NCBI GenBank assembly: GCA_030141605.1
Contig: JAQGDQ010000181.1
Coordinates: 124,001-188,000, forward strand
DNA length: 64,000 nt
DNA from: Tubiluchus corallicola
Lineage: Eukaryota; Priapulida; Priapulimorpha; Priapulimorphida; Tubiluchidae
Direction: 5' to 3'
In this document: one piece after another, positions 62,201 to 64,000 of the stretch
Layout of the letters: each line of letters starts with the position of its first letter
Numbering within the stretch: the first letter of the stretch is position 1
Translations under genes and position numbers: made by a program
The notes under the pieces: model-generated
What the model was told of the DNA's origin: nothing
Database searches by the model: none
Seen by the model: the letters and a program-made list of their open reading frames with translations, nothing else

Positions 62201-63813
62201 ATCATTAGTTAAAAAAACCATAGTGAGGTGACTTTTCACATCAGATCCCGTTTTGAAGTACGGTAAAAAGTATACATTTTAACACATATAATAATGCCAA
62301 AGTTTCTGATAATTAAATAATAGGTTAAAATGTATTAATGAGAGGCGAGCCCAAAGAGTGATGATATCACAACTGACCATAATTATCATAACATCACAAC
62401 TGAGCATTTCAAGCACATGTTTGCGAAAGTGAAAATTGAATACAGTGCTACTGTACAACATTCATTTTGAAGTACAAAACTCTGCAAATTTTAATTTTAA
62501 AATTTAAATTTCAAGTTTACCGCTATGCTCAAGCATGAGTTCTAGAACAGCCAAGAGTTATCCGTGCGAACACGATTATCTTAACTTCAAAAAATAGTAT
62601 GCCGCCTTTAAATATTTTATATTGAATTAAAACAAGCCCGGTTTTCCATTGATACTTGTATGACTTTTCTTTTTCCAAGACAAAATGAAAATAATGTATT
62701 AGTTTATGTTAAATTAACATCAATTTATGCCCAAGAACAAAAACAGCTAAAAATACAAGCTAGGGCAGCAACAGTAATAATAATGCAGAGTGTCTCAAAA
62801 CTCTCTCACTAATTCGAATTTTGTTTTTCTTTACAGTTGGTCAACCATCGCTGTTCATCTTGAAATAAACTCTCATCATCAGTTAGAAATTTTTTCGGTC
62901 TATATTTAAAATTTAGTGTAATTTTCTTTTGCTACCATACAATCCCTAAGGTAGAGGTATAATATCACAGGAGGTTTTATAATCTGTGGTGGACGTGCAA
63001 TGACGATTCCAGCGACAGGTTCTTCATAGTATGACGCCACCGAAATTCTCCGCATTTAAGCCAACTTGTCATCTGGTTTCCCTTGTAATTACTGTTTTGA
63101 TATTTTTTCAAAAAGATTGGGGGACTTTTGTAACACCTGTACTTGTGGTAACACAGTGAACAATAACTTTTTTAAATACGTTTATAAATAAACAGTAGCA
63201 TTGTTGCCATACAGTTAATTACTGTTCAGTAGTGTCATTTACGATAATTTTCTACAACTTTACCAGCTACAGTGATATACACAAATTACATGAACCACAC
63301 CCGCTAGCTTATAACTGAGCCTACAACAGATTCTGTCACATAAATCTGTCTTTTCGCTTTCTTTTTGTCTATCATAAGACGGAATTTTTGCACCCTTGCA
63401 GGCGATAAAATTATCAAGCCATCATGAGGTATATTTCACTGTATTTTTGCATACAAAACTGTTGTAAATGTATTTTAAATTTGTATATAAAAAATGTATA
63501 TATATATATATATATATATAAAAAATGTATATAATTCCAAATGACTTACGACTTATGAAGTAACAAGTTTATCAATTTAGTAGTACAGTACTGTATCAAT
63601 AATAGATTACTGAACAATCAGATTATATCGTAGTACATGAAATCAAATTTATTCAGCACAACAATGAGAAAATGCTCTAACATAAATTATCGATAAATAT
63701 ACAAACCTGAATATTAGTTGGTGTAGTAATGCTCCATTCAAACTCAAGCTCTTCCAACCAATATCCACATTTAATACTTTCCGTAACATACCTAGCAGTC
63801 AATATCCAGCGGC
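43947..63813 (-). CDS. SLF1: SLF1 (SMC5/6 complex localization factor 1), 17 exons, N-terminus beyond the right edge
   Basis: Exons in transcription order: 63813-63707, 62164-62034, 59626-59443, 59278-59129, 58633-58462, 57488-57381, 56393-55627, 54709-54464, 53064-52892, 52356-52216, 50646-50478, 50113-50002, 49295-48718, 47776-47704, 47228-47043, 46568-46458, 44047-43947 (TAA). Phases agree at every join, giving about 1169 residues here; roughly 60 N-terminal residues are missing to the right. SLF1 recruits SMC5/6 to blocked forks and interstrand crosslinks: its tandem BRCT binds phosphorylated RAD18 and it partners SLF2. Seen here are BRCT1's end (GRWILTARYVTESI), BRCT2 (THIFVSERQLK, APEYIGETILK), a helical middle (LSYHPPVRKMAKVYLHSFLL, ALSFLQPTWLCSAVASAV) and ankyrin repeats (GETRLHLACMRNRLEEV, DNAGWTALHEACARG, KGITPLHDAVQNN, LLLQHGG). 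It ends just after the last repeat, without the C-terminal extension I recall in human SLF1. Confidence 0.95.
45978..46290. mobile_element. Non-autonomous hAT element (MITE) with 8-bp target duplication
   Basis: Terminal inverted repeats CAGTGCCTATTTCA and TGAAATAGGCCCTG bound 313 bp, flanked by the 8-bp duplication ACTATAAC at 45970-45977 and 46291-46298. Eight-bp duplications and CAGxGCC-type ends are hallmarks of hAT transposons. The inside holds G/C-rich subterminal blocks (CCCCGGGGAAGT) and no transposase. It sits in the last-but-one SLF1 intron. Confidence 0.85.
47807..48307. mobile_element. Decayed hAT-like element beside an SLF1 exon
   Basis: Ends are CAAGATTCTCCAAAG (left) and the reverse complement of CAGGGGTTCCCAAAC (right), a common hAT terminal pattern. 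The flanks are TATTAGAT (47799-47806) and TATTGGAT (48308-48315), an 8-bp duplication with one mismatch. Subterminal GGTCAATA-type motifs repeat inside. Length is 501 bp with no transposase frame. The left edge is only 30 bp upstream, in transcript sense, of the SLF1 exon starting at 47776. Confidence 0.7.
48718..49295 (-). other. SLF1 exon with Ser-Pro nonapeptide repeat domain
   Basis: A 578-nt exon. It opens with conserved SLF1 sequence (ALSFLQPTWLCSAVASAV), then a His-rich run (HHQHHHNYHH), then six 9-residue repeats of the type GHLSPHRHS, followed by decayed relatives (RHVSPNK, RHLTLRL, KHLSLTK). The first repeats come from an exact 27-bp period at 48979-49140. The same place in human SLF1 is an unrelated variable spacer before the ankyrin repeats, so this is a local expansion. 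The acceptor is TTTACAG|AT and the donor AAATTT|GTAAGT; frames match both neighbours. Confidence 0.9.
48979..49140 (-). repeat. Coding 27-bp minisatellite in SLF1
   Basis: Exactly six 27-bp units on the plus strand, each beginning AGACAA(A/G)TG, unbroken over 162 bp. On the coding strand each unit gives nine residues of the type GHLSPHRHS. No unit breaks the frame. Confidence 0.95.
51741..52071. mobile_element. Fold-back MITE with perfect 16-bp ends
   Basis: ATTCAGACTAGTGAGT at 51741-51756 and its exact reverse complement at 52056-52071. Inside, TGTGAACTGCTT (left) pairs with AAGCAGTTCACA (right), and GAGTTTTCTC pairs again, so much of the 331 bp can fold. Superfamily unknown; no convincing target duplication. 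It sits in an SLF1 intron. Confidence 0.6.
53267..53780. mobile_element. pogo/Tigger-type Tc1-mariner MITE
   Basis: Inverted ends CAGTCATACCTC and GAGGTATGACTG bound 514 bp and are flanked by TA on both sides, as expected for Tc1/mariner insertion. The ends continue into TTTTCGA-rich subterminal sequence with repeated CTCGACCA motifs. There is no transposase. It lies in the SLF1 intron between exons 54709-54464 and 53064-52892. Confidence 0.75.
54991..55566. mobile_element. Second Tc1-mariner-like MITE, different family
   Basis: Left end CAGTAAGTCCTTGCTTAAAG and right end, reverse complemented, CAGTAAGACCTCGCTTAACG are imperfect inverted repeats 576 bp apart. TA follows the right end; the left flank is AA, so one TA may have mutated. 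No coding capacity. It occupies most of the SLF1 intron between exons 56393-55627 and 54709-54464. Confidence 0.6.
55627..56393 (-). other. SLF1 large exon, disordered Ser/Asp/Glu-rich linker
   Basis: A 767-nt exon, about 256 codons, between the BRCT pair and the helical middle. It is rich in Ser, Asp, Glu and Asn (SRSDSLEKTDNGSSSDSGTC, SEMSADEEM) and ends in a helical stretch (LDELVCQLYL, FVNMLHVFSNPQYRL) that begins the conserved middle region. It starts with acceptor TTACAG|ATAC and ends at AGGCTG|GTAAGT. The vertebrate protein also has a long low-conservation linker here, so length and composition say little about function. Confidence 0.85.
57855..57915 (-). repeat. tRNA-like SINE fragment
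   Basis: On the minus strand TAGCTCAGCTGTTATGG (57910-57894) resembles an A box and GGTCTGTGATTCAGATC (57873-57857) a B box; the spacing is shorter than in a true tRNA. A further B-box-like GATCCTTAGTTCAAATAC lies on the plus strand near 58045. Confidence 0.45.
58318..58410. mobile_element. Partial relative of the 51741 fold-back element
   Basis: The stretch GGCGCATTAAGACTAGCGAG followed by TTTTTCTC closely matches one end of the 51741-52071 element read outside-in (GGCGCATTCAGACTAGTGAG then TTTTCTC), with AACTCGC and AGCAAGTTTTG motifs further in. It lies about 50 bp downstream of the donor of SLF1 exon 58633-58462, so the family is dispersed in this gene. Confidence 0.5.
59129..59278 (-). 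other. SLF1 symmetric 50-codon exon with no recognised counterpart
   Basis: Exactly 150 nt, phase 0 at both ends, acceptor GTTTAAG|GTG and donor GTCAAG|GTAGAA. It encodes 50 residues rich in Val, Ser and Cys (for example MELAVLYKSFQCGVYSSS). I know no matching segment in vertebrate SLF1, and skipping it would leave the frame intact. The nearer acceptor at the ATCAG within this exon would put a stop in frame, so the distal acceptor is the one used. It may be a lineage-specific or cassette exon, or a misreading. Confidence 0.55.
59627..62033. other. SLF1 intron between the two BRCT2 exons
   Basis: 2.4 kb, with the tRNA-like SINE head at 59797 and an AATTAATTAATTAATCAATT palindromic stretch near 59938-59960. 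No further exon was recognised. Confidence 0.6.
59797..59874 (-). repeat. tRNA-derived SINE head
   Basis: On the minus strand the A box TAGCTGAGATGGTTAGAGC (59852-59834) is followed by the B box GCAGTTTCAAATCCC (59812-59798) at tRNA-like spacing. Pairing of the acceptor arm is poor. It lies in an SLF1 intron. Confidence 0.6.
62220..62525 (+). repeat. Dispersed repeat, copy 2
   Basis: The counterpart of 8225-8530, 54 kb away, in the SLF1 intron left of exon 62164-62034's acceptor. It has the same order of blocks, and a second TTTTGAAGTAC after the CTGTACAACATTCA block. No inverted ends or tail were seen, so the element type is unknown. Confidence 0.7.
63494..63535 (+). repeat. (TA)n microsatellite
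   Basis: An uninterrupted TA run of about 13 units bounded by two AAAAAATGTATATA copies. Confidence 0.9.
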
Positions 63814-64000
63814 CTGAAATGTACAGAATTTAGAAGGCAATAGCAAGCTGCTACAGTGAAGCCAACTACACAACCAAGAGCACTGTGAAGACTAATGAAA
63901 GAACTATCTGTGCTATTAATTTAGCTTGACTCTATGATAACTTTAATTATAATTATGTGATCATATTTTAGTCAAGTCTTCTTTCTTTTTATATAGATAA

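Larger units (their letters stand above)
59443..63813 (-). other. SLF1 tandem BRCT exons (63813-63707, 62164-62034, 59626-59443)
   Basis: The first exon in the window starts in phase 1 and encodes the C-terminal half of BRCT1, with the conserved Trp of the last helix in GRWILT, followed by CGYWLEELEFEW. The next two exons encode BRCT2: the strand FKGWNAVIFIDNQ, the helix and loop LIELGGGMA, the THIFVSE strand and the final helix APEYIGETILK. In the human protein this pair reads the phosphorylated tail of RAD18. The rest of BRCT1 must lie right of position 64000. Confidence 0.88.

Noticed and set aside
1-64000. CRISPR arrays, bacterial operons, riboswitches or a multi-gene defence system
   Set aside because: The intron-exon structure and animal gene content are clear throughout; no regularly spaced direct-repeat array or prokaryotic gene organisation was seen.

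Overview
The window is eukaryotic nuclear DNA from an animal. It is AT-rich, its genes are split by GT-AG introns of about 60 bp to 7.4 kb, and the non-coding parts hold many small transposon relics and tRNA-like SINE pieces. Every recognisable protein is a slowly evolving metazoan orthologue with vertebrate-like exon content, so I infer a non-vertebrate animal with a conservative gene repertoire (sponge, cnidarian or lophotrochozoan are all possible). I cannot place it more precisely.

Layout. (1) Minus strand, 15120 down to 4826: the first three coding exons of a CUX/CASP gene, which continues past the left edge. (2) Plus strand, 15381-34113: a complete 15-exon NUP88 gene that starts 260 bp from the CUX/CASP start codon in a head-to-head pair. 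Its introns carry LINE fragments, hAT-like and pogo-like relics, a fold-back with a hammerhead-ribozyme-like core, and low-complexity tracts. (3) 34114-38281: convergent 3' flanks. (4) Minus strand, 39481-38282: an intronless atypical cyclin of the cyclin G/I group. (5) 39482-43946: no secure gene, one short possible terminal exon. (6) Minus strand, 63813 down to 43947: seventeen in-frame exons of SLF1 (SMC5/6 complex localization factor 1: tandem BRCT, alpha-helical middle, ankyrin repeats). Its first exon or exons lie beyond the right edge.

The four genes are housekeeping genes with separate jobs: Golgi tethering or transcription, the nuclear pore, cell-cycle control and DNA repair. Nothing indicates a shared pathway, and I did not find a new multi-gene system. 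The most unusual items are a 27-bp coding minisatellite that builds a Ser-Pro repeat domain inside SLF1, a fold-back with a hammerhead-like core in a NUP88 intron, a LINE nested in another LINE beside NUP88 exon 5, and several small DNA transposons with readable inverted repeats and target duplications, one of them 30 bp from an SLF1 splice acceptor. All exon borders were placed by eye from splice consensus, reading-frame continuity and remembered family similarity; no alignment was run.
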